Shown here: in pieces, positions 17,901-26,423 of the stretch
How positions within the stretch are numbered: position 1 is the stretch's first letter
Layout: each line of letters opens with the position of its first letter
Assembly: GCA_963736525.1 (NCBI GenBank)
Contig: CAVTPF010000002.1
Location: 1 to 64,000, forward strand
From: Bog-473 sp963736525
GTDB lineage: Bacteria > Actinomycetota > Acidimicrobiia > Acidimicrobiales > RAAP-2
Length of the DNA: 64,000 nt
Direction of reading: 5' to 3'
Program-made: the position numbers and the translations under genes
The notes under the pieces: model-generated
Told to the model about the DNA's origin: nothing
Databases searched by the model: none
What the model saw: only the letters and a program-made list of their open reading frames with translations

Positions 17901-18839
17901 ATGCCGAACAACCCCCCTCGACCAGCAAAGCAGTCACAGAAAGGTAAATCGTCCTCCAAGACCACACCCGCAAAGAAGTCATCCTCCAGCCAGCGCTTCG
18001 CCGCGCGCCAGGCGGCGAAGCAGGAGGCCGTTCTACGAGAACGTCGGGCGCGTACCCGGAATTACGGGATCCTCACCATCGCGCTGGTGGTGGTCATCGT
18101 CGCCGTACTGGTAATCGTCAAAGTCGTCGGAGGTGGCTCGGGCTCAGGCACCGTCGACCAGGCATCGCCTCCCGCGGGCACTCCGATTCCGGCGGCCACG
18201 CTGGCCAAGCTCCAGTCGGTCCCGATCTCGACCCTCGCCGCCGCGCCGACCGGCGGCGTCGTCACAACGCCCCAGTCGGTCAGCGGGTCGTCTCTCGTGG
18301 CGGACGGCAAACCCGAGATGTTGTTCATCGGTGCCGAGTACTGCCCGCACTGCGCCGCCGAACGGTGGCCGCTGTACATCGCCCTGTCAAAGTTCGGCAC
18401 GTTCACACCCCAGCCCGGCCGCATCCACTCCGCCAACGAAGATGGCGACGTCCCTACCTTGACCTTCTACGGCACGACGTACACGAGTCCGTACTTGACG
18501 TTCGCTCCGGTGGAGGTCTTCACGAACAGGCCGCAGGGCAACGGCTATGCGCCTCTGCAGACGCCGACGCAGGCTCAGGTCACGCTGTGGGAGGACACGA
18601 ATGGCGGCGAGTACCCGTTCGTGGACTTCGGAGGGAAGAAGGTCCTCCCCTCGGCCCAGTATTTGTTCACCCCGCTGGAGAACCTGCCCTTCTCCGCCGT
18701 CGCAGCCCAGGTGGGCAACAACTCGACCACCATCGGAGCGAACATCGACGCCAGTGCCGCTCAGTTGATCACGACGATCTGTGGCTCACTTTCCAACGAG
18801 AAGCCCGCCGCGGTCTGCTCGGCGGTGCATGGTGGATGA
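17901..18839 (+). CDS. DUF929 thioredoxin-like membrane-anchored protein
   Basis: 312-residue protein of the DUF929 family, actinobacterial and archaeal proteins with a thioredoxin-like fold. The ATG at 17901 has GGAG at 17890-17893; the frame is open upstream but without family sequence. A Lys/Ser/Ala-rich cytoplasmic N-terminus (about 1-58) leads into one membrane helix (YGILTIALVVVIVAVLVIVK). The extracytoplasmic domain carries the redox motif in GAEYCPHCAAERW (CxxC), then FYGTTYTSPYL and YPFVDFGGKK. It overlaps the next gene, a VKOR-family protein, by 11 nt. By analogy with DsbA/VKOR pairs the two likely form an extracytoplasmic disulfide-forming couple (inference). Copper-island neighbours may need disulfide-bonded secreted partners. 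Confidence 0.8.
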   Translation: MPNNPPRPAKQSQKGKSSSKTTPAKKSSSSQRFAARQAAKQEAVLRERRARTRNYGILTIALVVVIVAVLVIVKVVGGGSGSGTVDQASPPAGTPIPAATLAKLQSVPISTLAAAPTGGVVTTPQSVSGSSLVADGKPEMLFIGAEYCPHCAAERWPLYIALSKFGTFTPQPGRIHSANEDGDVPTLTFYGTTYTSPYLTFAPVEVFTNRPQGNGYAPLQTPTQAQVTLWEDTNGGEYPFVDFGGKKVLPSAQYLFTPLENLPFSAVAAQVGNNSTTIGANIDASAAQLITTICGSLSNEKPAAVCSAVHGG

Positions 18840-19293
18840 GGACATGCCCCGGTGGCCCGGGATGGTCGGGACCGTCCTCAGCGTGCTCGGGCTCGGTGTG
18901 GCCGGCTACCTCACGTACGAGCACTTCACGTCGTCGAGCACGCTGGCCTGCTCGGACAACGGGATCGTCAACTGTCTGAAGGTCACCACGAGCTCGTATT
19001 CGGCGGTGGCCGGTGTGCCGGTGGCCGTGCTCGGCCTCGTGTTCTTCGCCATCATGCTGGTGCTGCAGCTGCCGCCCATGTGGCGGCGACCCGAGCCGGC
19101 TGTCCGGATCGGACGGCTGGCCTGGGCGGTGGTCGGGCTCGGCACGGTCCTGTACCTGTTGTACGCCGAGCTCTTCGCGATCGACGCCATCTGTCTGTGG
19201 TGCACCTCTGTGCACGTGCTCACACTGGTGCTCTTCGGGACGACCGTCTTCGCTACGTCCTCTTACCCGTCTCCGGTTGCCGTCGACACGTGA
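18829..19293 (+). CDS. VKOR-family quinone-linked disulfide oxidoreductase
   Basis: 154-residue integral membrane protein of the vitamin K epoxide reductase family, which reoxidises a thioredoxin-like partner using membrane quinone. Four helices are visible. The loop pair of cysteines is in LACSDNGIVNCLKV and the quinone-side pair is CLWC in IDAICLWCTSVHVLTLVLFG. Serine and Tyr of SSYSAVAGVPVAVLG follow the loop, as in bacterial VKORs. The start at 18829 overlaps the DUF929 stop. ATG at 18844 is an alternative, but its GAGG is only two nt away. It ends 45 nt before a convergent secreted-protein gene. Confidence 0.85.
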   Translation: MVDEDMPRWPGMVGTVLSVLGLGVAGYLTYEHFTSSSTLACSDNGIVNCLKVTTSSYSAVAGVPVAVLGLVFFAIMLVLQLPPMWRRPEPAVRIGRLAWAVVGLGTVLYLLYAELFAIDAICLWCTSVHVLTLVLFGTTVFATSSYPSPVAVDT

Positions 19294-19337
19294 GACCGAC
19301 CGGGCCGACCACCGCTGTTTCCGGTTTCTTGCGTGCG

Positions 19338-19919
19338 CTAGGTCTTGGCCTTGATGACCCGGCCCGTGGGTGAGAGCACGTACCAGCGGCCACCGAGGCT
19401 ATTGATGCCCTGGCCGGTGGCCTGACCGGGCCCCGTGTCGCCCACCCAGAGGTAGAGCGGCCAGCCGTCGTAGGTGACCTGCAGGCCGCCGTCCTTGCGG
19501 GCCGTGGTCCCGAGGAGTGACGTCCGGGCCTGGCCGCCGGCCACCGGTACGGTCTGCCCGGCGGGCAGCCGCAGCGGCGGCCAGCCTGAGGCGCAGCGGC
19601 CGTAGCAGGTTGACCGCCCGCGCTGGGCGTCGGGCACGAACATGTAGAGGGTCAGACCCTGCCCGTCCACCAGGACGGTGCCGAGGCCCGACACGGCGGC
19701 CGTCTTCACTTCGTAGTACGGAGACGTGCCGGCGGCCGCCTCCTGACCACCCGAGGCAGTTGTGCTGGTGGCGCGGACGCTGGGATGGCTGCTGGAATTC
19801 CAAGCCGCACCGACGCTCCCGGAGCCCCAGGCCGCGGCCAGTAGACCGATGGCCGGCAGGATCACGAGCACCGACAGTCTCCTCGCTCCGACCCTCCCGG
19901 CCGAGCCCCTTCTCGCCAT
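19338..19919 (-). CDS. Secreted protein with Yx(FWY)xxD-type repeats (COG4315 family)
   Basis: 193-residue secreted protein of the family once called secreted repeat of unknown function (COG4315). The signal peptide (LSVLVILPAIGLLAAAWGSG) precedes a Ser/Thr-rich linker. Two repeats follow: LTLYMFVPDAQRGRSTCYGRC-type, with GWPPL, and GWPLYLWVGDTGPGQATGQG with the ending GRWYVLSPTGRVI. Two cysteines in the first repeat probably pair. The start at 19919 has GGGGAGG just upstream; a GTG 12 nt earlier lies inside that Shine-Dalgarno. Binding of a small ligand or electron transfer has been suggested for relatives, but function is unknown. No lipobox cysteine is present, unlike many relatives. Confidence 0.8.
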   Translation of the reverse strand: MARRGSAGRVGARRLSVLVILPAIGLLAAAWGSGSVGAAWNSSSHPSVRATSTTASGGQEAAAGTSPYYEVKTAAVSGLGTVLVDGQGLTLYMFVPDAQRGRSTCYGRCASGWPPLRLPAGQTVPVAGGQARTSLLGTTARKDGGLQVTYDGWPLYLWVGDTGPGQATGQGINSLGGRWYVLSPTGRVIKAKT

Positions 19920-19994
19920 GTTCCTCCCCACCTAGCTTGGTCGCCAACATAGCTCCGGGTGCGGCCCGACCCCCATTCGTGGGGGAGCGACTGT

Positions 19995-20000
19995 TACCCT
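19995..20000 (+). promoter_or_regulatory. Leaderless-type -10 element
   Basis: TACCCT seven nt before the GTG at 20008, with no ribosome-binding site between them. Confidence 0.4.
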
Positions 20001-20007
20001 CAACCGC

Positions 20008-20547
20008 GTGCGTCGGCTGATGGCGATCGCCGCTCTCGCCCCACTGATCCTCCTGGTCTCGGTGTGCCTGTCGGGGACTGTGCCTGCCAGCGCCACGGTG
20101 GCCCAACGGCCGCTGCCGGCGGGCCGGAACCCCTCTCTGATCGCTTTGATGGTCTGCCGACCCAAGGCCCAACGCGAGATCAACGAGGTGCTCGGGGTGA
20201 ACGCCACGGTGACCGACCGGACGTGGGTCGACCACAAGTACTCCTGCCGCTACGACTACCCCAACGGGTCGTTCACGTTGTCTGTGCAGGAGCTCTCCAG
20301 CTGGTCTCAGACCCTCGCCTACTTCCACGGGCTGGCCACCCAGCTGGGTGACACCCAGACGCTGGGGAACCTGGGCCAGGGCGCTTTCCGCACGTCGGGC
20401 GGCGACGTGGCGGTACGCAAGGACTGGAAGGTGCTGCTGGTGGACATCTCGGGGCTGCCACCCCAGTTCGGCCGCCCGCCGACGGGAGCGACGGACGTCG
20501 CCTACACGGTCGCCGACCTCATCTTGGGCTGCTGGGACGGCGACTGA
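20008..20547 (+). CDS. Secreted three-cysteine protein (paralogue of the 12.0 kb gene)
   Basis: 179-residue exported protein: signal peptide MRRLMAIAALAPLILLVSVC-type, then RPLPAGRNPSLIALMVCRP, YSCRYDYPNGSFTLSVQELS, VRKDWKVLLVDISGLPPQFG and the terminal LILGCWDGD. It is roughly half identical over its length to the product at 11954-12511, with all three cysteines conserved, yet the two genes are 7.5 kb apart and on opposite strands on either side of copA. Function unknown. GTG at 20008 has a TACCCT element 7 nt upstream and no Shine-Dalgarno. Confidence 0.75.
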   Translation: MRRLMAIAALAPLILLVSVCLSGTVPASATVAQRPLPAGRNPSLIALMVCRPKAQREINEVLGVNATVTDRTWVDHKYSCRYDYPNGSFTLSVQELSSWSQTLAYFHGLATQLGDTQTLGNLGQGAFRTSGGDVAVRKDWKVLLVDISGLPPQFGRPPTGATDVAYTVADLILGCWDGD

Positions 20548-20626
20548 GTCGCGACGCTGAACGGCTTGTCGAGCGGCCCGAGCTCAGAGTCCGGAGCTGA
20601 TGGACCGGTGACGAGGGAAGCCCAGA

Positions 20627-21826
20627 TCAGACGGAGGGGGAGAACGCGTGCGCCAGCGCCGCCGACTCGGAAACGCTGCTTGGTGGCGTCATGAGAATCA
20701 GACCCAGGCACATCTCGTCGGTCGAGCCGTCGCCCCAGGTCACGAAATGTGGTGGCACCTGGCGCAGGAGGGGCAGCTCCTCTTGGAGCTGCGGGTTGTA
20801 GGTGCAGGTGATCCCGATCGTGTCGCCCGGGGAGACAGGGACGGGCTTCGCCAACACGTAGCCGTGTTGGTAGTGGAAATCGTAGTTCGTCACGTTCAGC
20901 AGCGTCTGTTGGGTGGGTTTGCCGGGGTTCAGGACGAATTTCATTTGCACCCCGAGCAGATGCATGTGCGCCGCGAGCTCAACAATGTTGCCTGAGGTGT
21001 CCATCGGCCACGTGCACGTCGTGGTATCCCCGACGGGCGGGTCCGACGGGCTCCTGCCGCAGAGCGACTCCAACCCGTCGACCAGCGCCTCTTGACCCAT
21101 CCCGAAGCGCTGACCGACGCTGGCCAGCTCGGCCGCACGATTGCACATGGGACCCGTGACGCCCGGAGCACACGGGATGTCCGGTGGGGCGGCCACGATG
21201 TTGAGGCGCAGGGGGCGGAGGGGAGTACTGGCTGGCATGGTGGTAAGGGTCAGCTTGGAGCGGACCGGCTTGTCCCCCACCAACATGTTGTAGTGCTCCT
21301 GCACGATCACGAGGGTGCCGGCGGGCATGGGCGCGCCGGTTCCGGCCGGTTCCTTGGAGAGGTTGTGTCCCGGGCCCCAGGCAGTGAGCCATGGGGTGCC
21401 TCCGTTCAACGACCGCCCCGATCCGCCTGTGTTGAGCCCGGATTCCCCGAAGCATGTCCACCCCTTGCCCCCTTCGTTCTGGGCCTCAGCCGCTGCTGCG
21501 AGGTCCGGGGGCACGGCGTAGGTGATCTCGTGGTGCACTTCGGGGCTGTTCGGCTGGAAGTCGATGGCTGTGATGAACGCGTCGTGCGTCAGGTGCGGGT
21601 TGAGCAGGGTGCAGTGGTAGTCGTCCGTGCCTCCGCCGGGCGGCGCTTTCGGCTTGTACGCGGTCGGTGCCTTCAGGACGATCGTGGTCGGCTTCGGCCC
21701 TGCGTGCACATTTGTTGCGCCGGCCGCAGCATTCACGCTCACGAGCGCCATGGTGACGAACACCAGGGCCATGAACGCCCGGGGCATCCCCCGGGCTGCC
21801 AGCACCCCCAATTGCTTCTTCCCCAC
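20627..21826 (-). CDS. Copper type II monooxygenase-like (PHM fold) secreted protein
   Basis: 399-residue secreted protein related to copper type II ascorbate-dependent monooxygenases (PHM/DBH catalytic core). After a signal peptide (MALVFVTMALVSVNAAAGA) the ligand motifs of the two copper sites appear in order: YHCTLLNP, EVHHEITY (His pair), VIVQEHYNML (third His of CuH), LAAHMHLLGVQMKF (HxH of CuM) and GSTDEMCLGLILM (Met of CuM). The two-domain spacing agrees with a complete PHM core. It would hydroxylate or oxidise an unknown substrate outside the membrane with two coppers. Placement beside the copper island is suggestive. The GTG start at 21826 is the best upstream option; ATG at 21787 also retains the signal peptide. 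Confidence 0.75.
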   Translation of the reverse strand: MGKKQLGVLAARGMPRAFMALVFVTMALVSVNAAAGATNVHAGPKPTTIVLKAPTAYKPKAPPGGGTDDYHCTLLNPHLTHDAFITAIDFQPNSPEVHHEITYAVPPDLAAAAEAQNEGGKGWTCFGESGLNTGGSGRSLNGGTPWLTAWGPGHNLSKEPAGTGAPMPAGTLVIVQEHYNMLVGDKPVRSKLTLTTMPASTPLRPLRLNIVAAPPDIPCAPGVTGPMCNRAAELASVGQRFGMGQEALVDGLESLCGRSPSDPPVGDTTTCTWPMDTSGNIVELAAHMHLLGVQMKFVLNPGKPTQQTLLNVTNYDFHYQHGYVLAKPVPVSPGDTIGITCTYNPQLQEELPLLRQVPPHFVTWGDGSTDEMCLGLILMTPPSSVSESAALAHAFSPSV

Positions 21827-22103
21827 GGTTGGACACTATCGCTTGGTCGCCGCCGGCACACCTAGCACGATCTCGAGGTAGGTGGCGGCGGGGCCCATCG
21901 ATTCCGGATGGCGGTGGGGGCAATCAGCGAGGCCGCGGCGGCTAGCCGCTTCGAAACGGTGGGCTCACAAACGTTGGGGTCTGCATCGAGAGATTCGAGC
22001 TTTGCCCTGGCGTAACGCTCGACGCCGCCGCCGTCGCACGTGCGCGCGCAGCACACCCGGAATGCCAAGCTCTCGGGACACCGACGAGTTGGGAGTAGGG
22101 CGC

Positions 22104-24407
22104 GTGCCACGAATCGAATTCCAGGGAAAGATCGGTAACGACTGGCGCGACTCGCAGCCGTGGTGGCCAGCTCTGCCCGCCCCGCCGGAGGATGCGCCGA
22201 ACGTGGTGCTCATCGTGCTCGACGACGTCGGATTCGCCCAGCTGGGCTGCTACGGCTCCGACATCGAGACCCCTTCCATCGACGCCGTCGCCGCCGAGGG
22301 CGTGCGATTGACCAACTTCCATACCACCGCCCTGTGTTCGCCGACGCGGGCCTGTCTGCTGACCGGGCGAAACCACCATCGCAGCGGCATGGGCAGGGTG
22401 GCCGACCTCGCCACCGGATTCCCCGGCTACTGGGGGCGACCGCCGCGCGAGAACGGCTTCCTCTCCGAGATGCTGCGGGCGACCGGCTACGCCACTTACG
22501 CGGTGGGGAAGTGGCACCTGAGCCCCGAGGGCGAGACCAACATGGCGAACTCGCGGGCGACGTGGCCCCTCGGGCGCGGCTTCGATCGCTGGTATGGCTT
22601 TCACGGCGGGGAGACCCACCAGTTCGTGCCCGCCCTCTACCACGACAACCACGCAGTCCGTCCGCCGCGTTCGCTCGACGAGGGGTACCACCTCAGCGCG
22701 GATTTGGCCGACCGGGCCATCGAGTACCTGGGTGACCTGCGCGCCGTCGACGACCAGCTGCCCTTCTTCCTCTACTTCGCCACGGGGGCATGCCACTCGC
22801 CCCACCACGCGCCGGCCGAGTGGATTAGGCACTACAAGGGCCGCTTCGCCAAGGGTTGGGACGCCTGGCGAGAGGAGACATTCGCCCGCCAACTCGCCGC
22901 GGGCATCGTCCCCGAGGGCACCGTGCTCACGCCACGCCCGCCGTGGGTCCCGGCCTGGGACAGCCTCGAGGAGCGTCAGCGCACCCTCGCCGAGCGGTTC
23001 ATGGAGTGCTTCGCTGCCTTCTTGTCCTATACCGACGAGCAGATTGGCCGAGTGCTCGCCTTCATCGAGGACCTGGGCGACGCGGAGGACACCGTGGTGA
23101 TCGTCGTCTCGGACAACGGTGCCAGTTCCGAAGGCGGCAAGCAGGGGACCATCAACGAGGGCCGCCTGTCGAACTTCGAGGGCGCCGGCGTGTCGGAGAT
23201 GTACGCCCGGCTCGACGAGATCGGTGGGCCACGCAGCCACAACAACTACCCGTGGGGGTGGACCATGGCGGGGAACACCCCGTTCAAGCGTTGGAAGCGC
23301 GAGGTCCACGAGGGCGGCGTGGCCGATCCCTGCATCGTCCGCCTGCCGGTGAGCCGGCGGGCCGCCGAGGGCGGCAGCGTACGTCGGCAGTACGCGCATG
23401 CAATCGACATCGCCCCGACGGTGCTCGAGCTGGTCGGCATCGCGCCACCGGCCGAGATCGAGGGCATCGCCCAGTCGCACCTCGACGGCACCAGCTTCGC
23501 CTACGTGCTCGGCGACGGAGGAGAGACGGAGGCTGGCCGGCATGTCATTCAGCACTTCGAGATGCTCGGCTCGCGTGCGATCTACCACGACGGGTGGAAG
23601 GCGGTGACGTACCACCCGGTCGGTCCGATGTACGACGACGGCCTACGGTCCAACGCACCGTGGGACGATGACGTCTGGGAGCTCTACCACGTGACCGATG
23701 ACGTCTCGGAGTCACGTGACCGCGCCCCCGAGTTCCCCGACAAGGTCGCCGAGCTCGTCGCGCTGTGGTGGGAGGAGGCACGGCGCAACGACGTGCTCCC
23801 GCTGGACAACCGGGTGCTCGAGGCCATTGCGCACAAGCACGACCACCGGCGCCCCCAAGCGACCTACCGCTACTTCCAGGGCGGGGCTCCGGTGCCCGAG
23901 TGGGTGGCCGTCGACGTGCGAAACCGCTCCCACGCGATGGAGCTCACCGTCGAGCTTCCCGACGGCGTTGTGCCATCGGGAACTCTGCTGGCGCTTGGGT
24001 GCGCACTCGGCGGCTGGTCCTTCCACGTGGTCGACGGCCGGCTGCGCTACGTGCACAACCTGTACGGCCAGCGCCTCTACGTGGTCGCGGCCGACACGGC
24101 ACTTGATTCGGGACGCCACGAGGTCGCCTTCCGCTTCGAGAAAGACGAGGCGCTCGGGGGCCAGGCGACGCTCGTGCAGGACGGCGTGGTGGTCGGGAGC
24201 GGGGCGGTGGAGCGCTTCACCCCGGTGGCCTTCAACGAGGTGATGATCGGGCTCACGTGCGGCTACGAATGGGGGCCCGCGGTGGGAGGCGACTACGAGG
24301 CGCCCTTCGCCTTCAACGGCACCATCGTCCGGGCGGAGGTGACGGCCACCGGTCCGGTCGTACGCGACCCGGTTGCGGAGGTGGCGGCCATTCTCGCCTC
24401 GCAGTAA
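22104..24407 (+). CDS. Arylsulfatase-type sulfatase
   Basis: 767-residue sulfatase (alkaline phosphatase superfamily). N-terminal metal motif VVLIVLDDVGFAQLGCYG, then the formylglycine sequence LCSPTRACLLTGRN (C-x-P-x-R, Cys converted to formylglycine by FGE), GKWHLSP, HSPHHAP, a second metal pair in VIVVSDNGASSEGG, and FKRWKREVHEGG. A further C-terminal beta-rich region (about residues 570-767: TVELPDGVVPSGTLLALG, YVHNLYGQ, GLTCGYEWGPAV) is typical of the long actinobacterial arylsulfatases. No signal peptide, so probably cytoplasmic. GTG at 22104 has GGGAG eight nt upstream; ATG at 22062 is a weaker alternative. Substrate unknown. No FGE gene is in the window. Confidence 0.85.
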   Translation: MPRIEFQGKIGNDWRDSQPWWPALPAPPEDAPNVVLIVLDDVGFAQLGCYGSDIETPSIDAVAAEGVRLTNFHTTALCSPTRACLLTGRNHHRSGMGRVADLATGFPGYWGRPPRENGFLSEMLRATGYATYAVGKWHLSPEGETNMANSRATWPLGRGFDRWYGFHGGETHQFVPALYHDNHAVRPPRSLDEGYHLSADLADRAIEYLGDLRAVDDQLPFFLYFATGACHSPHHAPAEWIRHYKGRFAKGWDAWREETFARQLAAGIVPEGTVLTPRPPWVPAWDSLEERQRTLAERFMECFAAFLSYTDEQIGRVLAFIEDLGDAEDTVVIVVSDNGASSEGGKQGTINEGRLSNFEGAGVSEMYARLDEIGGPRSHNNYPWGWTMAGNTPFKRWKREVHEGGVADPCIVRLPVSRRAAEGGSVRRQYAHAIDIAPTVLELVGIAPPAEIEGIAQSHLDGTSFAYVLGDGGETEAGRHVIQHFEMLGSRAIYHDGWKAVTYHPVGPMYDDGLRSNAPWDDDVWELYHVTDDVSESRDRAPEFPDKVAELVALWWEEARRNDVLPLDNRVLEAIAHKHDHRRPQATYRYFQGGAPVPEWVAVDVRNRSHAMELTVELPDGVVPSGTLLALGCALGGWSFHVVDGRLRYVHNLYGQRLYVVAADTALDSGRHEVAFRFEKDEALGGQATLVQDGVVVGSGAVERFTPVAFNEVMIGLTCGYEWGPAVGGDYEAPFAFNGTIVRAEVTATGPVVRDPVAEVAAILASQ

Positions 24408-24582
24408 TGGCGTCTGGTCCTCTCACATCCCCAACCTCGATCGGAGCTCCCGTTCGTAGAAGCCGAAACAACTCTCTCCAAATGCCGAAGATCAAATGCG
24501 GTGGACACGCGAGTCGAGGCTGCTCCCTCAATGACCGTCTGAGATTGGACGGTGGCAACGTGGGCAAAGACACTTCGTGGCT

Positions 24583-24756
24583 ATGAATCGATTGCGACCG
24601 GGAATCGCTCCGAAGAACGTCGAAACACGGGCGAGCGGACGACCGCCGGAAGAGAGCCAGAGCGACAATCCGGAGGAGCGGGCCCAGGCCAACCTTGAAG
24701 AGTCAGAGGACCGCACGATCGAGGGTGCCGAACGGTCAGCAGAAGACGAAGCGTGA
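24583..24756 (+). CDS. Possible small acidic protein
   Basis: A 57-codon frame from ATG 24583. The product starts basic and becomes strikingly acidic, with SQSDNPEERAQANLEESED and ending in SAEDEA. No family and no convincing ribosome-binding site. The opposite strand also has an open frame with a CPRC motif. It fills the only gap between the sulfatase and pirin genes, which otherwise holds nothing I recognise. Confidence 0.25.
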   Translation: MNRLRPGIAPKNVETRASGRPPEESQSDNPEERAQANLEESEDRTIEGAERSAEDEA

Positions 24757-24774
24757 GCGTCTATTGCCCAGATG

Positions 24775-25815
24775 TCAGACCGGCTGGCCGCCACCGTGCC
24801 CGGGACGCTGCTCGACCTGTCCGTCGGCGTGACGTGCGAAGCGCCCGACGTCTCGGGACTGCACGGGATCGTCGGTCGGCCAGGGCCAGCCGCCGAAGCC
24901 GGTGGTCTGGTAGTCGACGAGTGCCTGCTCGATGCCTGCCCGGTCGTTCATCACGAAGGGGCCGTATTGGACCACTGGCTCACCGATGGGCCTGCCCTGC
25001 AGGACGAGCACCTCGGCGCCCGCGGCACCGGCGGTGACGGTGACCGGTTCGTCGGGTCGGACGACGACACCAGTTGCCTCGGTCACGGGATGGCCGGCGA
25101 TCGACACGGAGCCTTCGAACACGTAGAGGGTGCGCAGGGTGTCGACCGACGCCGCAGGCGGGGTCTCCCACCGCGCGAGCGGCTCGAGCACGAGGTGCCA
25201 CATGGCCAGATCGGAATCGGGGCGCGACGCATATGAGTCGGGCGGAGCGGCCAGGGGTCGAATCCCGTCGACCGCCCCGGCGATGACAGTCAGCTCCCCT
25301 CGACGTCCTTCGTCGTCCTCCAGTGCAAGGCGAGGGATGTCCTCACCCCACTGCATCGTGAAGTAGGGGTCGACCATCTTGTCCTCGTGGGGCAGGTTGA
25401 GCCAGATCTGGAACAGCTCGGTGGTGTTCGGGCCCGTGCGGTCGAGTAGGGGGAACATCTCGCAGTGGACGATGCCCGCCCCGGCTGTCAGCCACTGGAC
25501 GTCGCCGCGCCCGAACCGGGCCGTGGCGCCGAGCGAGTCGGAGTGGTCGATGAAGCCCCTCCGGACGAAGGTCACGGTCTCAAAGCCCCGGTGCGGGTGC
25601 TGGGGAAAGCCCGGGACGATGCTGCCGTGGTACATGCTCCACCCGTCGGCCCCGGAGAAGTCCATCCCGATGTCGCGCGCTTCGAGCGACGCCGCGGGGC
25701 CCAGGTGCTCGTTCGCCGCCGGGTAGCGGTCGAGGTGGTGGACGCAGAAGAGGAAGGGGTCCGCCGTCCCCCATTGCCGGCCGAGGGGAACGGTCTGCCG
25801 CACCGGATCGCTCAC
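24775..25815 (-). CDS. Pirin family protein
   Basis: 346-residue bicupin of the pirin family, metal-binding proteins used as redox cofactors or quercetinase-like enzymes. The N-terminal cupin has the conserved metal ligands: PQHPHRGFETVTFVRRG (two His) and GAGIVHCEM (His and Glu), with DVQWLTAG between. The C-terminal cupin (LYVFEGSVSIAGH, VLVLQGRPIGEPVVQYGPFV) lacks such residues, as usual. The frame is open upstream of 25815 but Arg-rich and unrelated. GTG at 25815 begins VSDPVRQTVPLGRQW at normal family position. It stands alone and converges on the small ORF after the sulfatase gene. Confidence 0.85.
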   Translation of the reverse strand: MSDPVRQTVPLGRQWGTADPFLFCVHHLDRYPAANEHLGPAASLEARDIGMDFSGADGWSMYHGSIVPGFPQHPHRGFETVTFVRRGFIDHSDSLGATARFGRGDVQWLTAGAGIVHCEMFPLLDRTGPNTTELFQIWLNLPHEDKMVDPYFTMQWGEDIPRLALEDDEGRRGELTVIAGAVDGIRPLAAPPDSYASRPDSDLAMWHLVLEPLARWETPPAASVDTLRTLYVFEGSVSIAGHPVTEATGVVVRPDEPVTVTAGAAGAEVLVLQGRPIGEPVVQYGPFVMNDRAGIEQALVDYQTTGFGGWPWPTDDPVQSRDVGRFARHADGQVEQRPGHGGGQPV

Positions 25816-26009
25816 GGTGGCAGAGCCTACCGACCGCGACGTGCTGCAACTGCCGGCGGCACGCCGCGCTCTGCCATCGGGTCCGATCGACGCACGCTGC
25901 ACACAGACCGAAAGCAATGGGCGGGAGCACCGTTCCCCCACTGGCCGCCCTCGTGCACATGAGGGTCGTAACGGGCGTTGAGATCCGCCCCGGAGAGGGA
26001 AGGTGCGTC

Positions 26010-26357
26010 ATGGAATACCGCCGCCGAGTACCACGCCAACGTGCCGGTTGGTATGGGTCGTGCCTTATCGGGGGCGAGTCCGCCACCGAATGGTGTGACT
26101 GCCGGGTCATCGACATCTCCGTGCTGGGTCTCGGGATCCAGATCCATCATTCCCGACCGTCCGAGCTGGTGGGCCGGCGCGTCTCCGTGGAAGTCCCGCC
26201 GGTCGGCGATTCGGTCAACATCCTGCTCGAGGGCGAGATCAGAAATGCCGCGCTCAGCCCCGGGGGGACCGTTCGAGTTGGCATCGAGTTCATCGGGCTC
26301 TCCGACGCGGAGCGGTCCATTGTCGACATCCTGACGCTGAGCCACGCGATGCAGTGA
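26010..26357 (+). CDS. PilZ-domain protein
   Basis: 115-residue single PilZ domain. RRRVPRQRAGW supplies the RxxxR that grips cyclic di-GMP. CRVIDISVLGLGIQI supplies the DxSxxG-type motif (here D-I-S-V-L-G), and VRVGIEFIGLSDAERSIVD closes the barrel. The ATG at 26010 follows a strong GGAGAGGGAAGG. It is likely a stand-alone cyclic di-GMP effector acting on an unknown partner. It is divergent from pirin and convergent with the transglutaminase gene. No cyclase or phosphodiesterase is nearby. Confidence 0.8.
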   Translation: MEYRRRVPRQRAGWYGSCLIGGESATEWCDCRVIDISVLGLGIQIHHSRPSELVGRRVSVEVPPVGDSVNILLEGEIRNAALSPGGTVRVGIEFIGLSDAERSIVDILTLSHAMQ

Positions 26358-26423
26358 CGACGCCCGACTGGCCAGCGAATCCGACAGGGTGCGCCGGTGC
26401 TCGCAGCTCGTTGTGGGCGAACC

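Noticed and set aside
24528..24794. 88-codon minus-strand frame with a CPRC motif
   Set aside because: Overlaps pirin's end and has shadow-like composition; no ribosome-binding site found.
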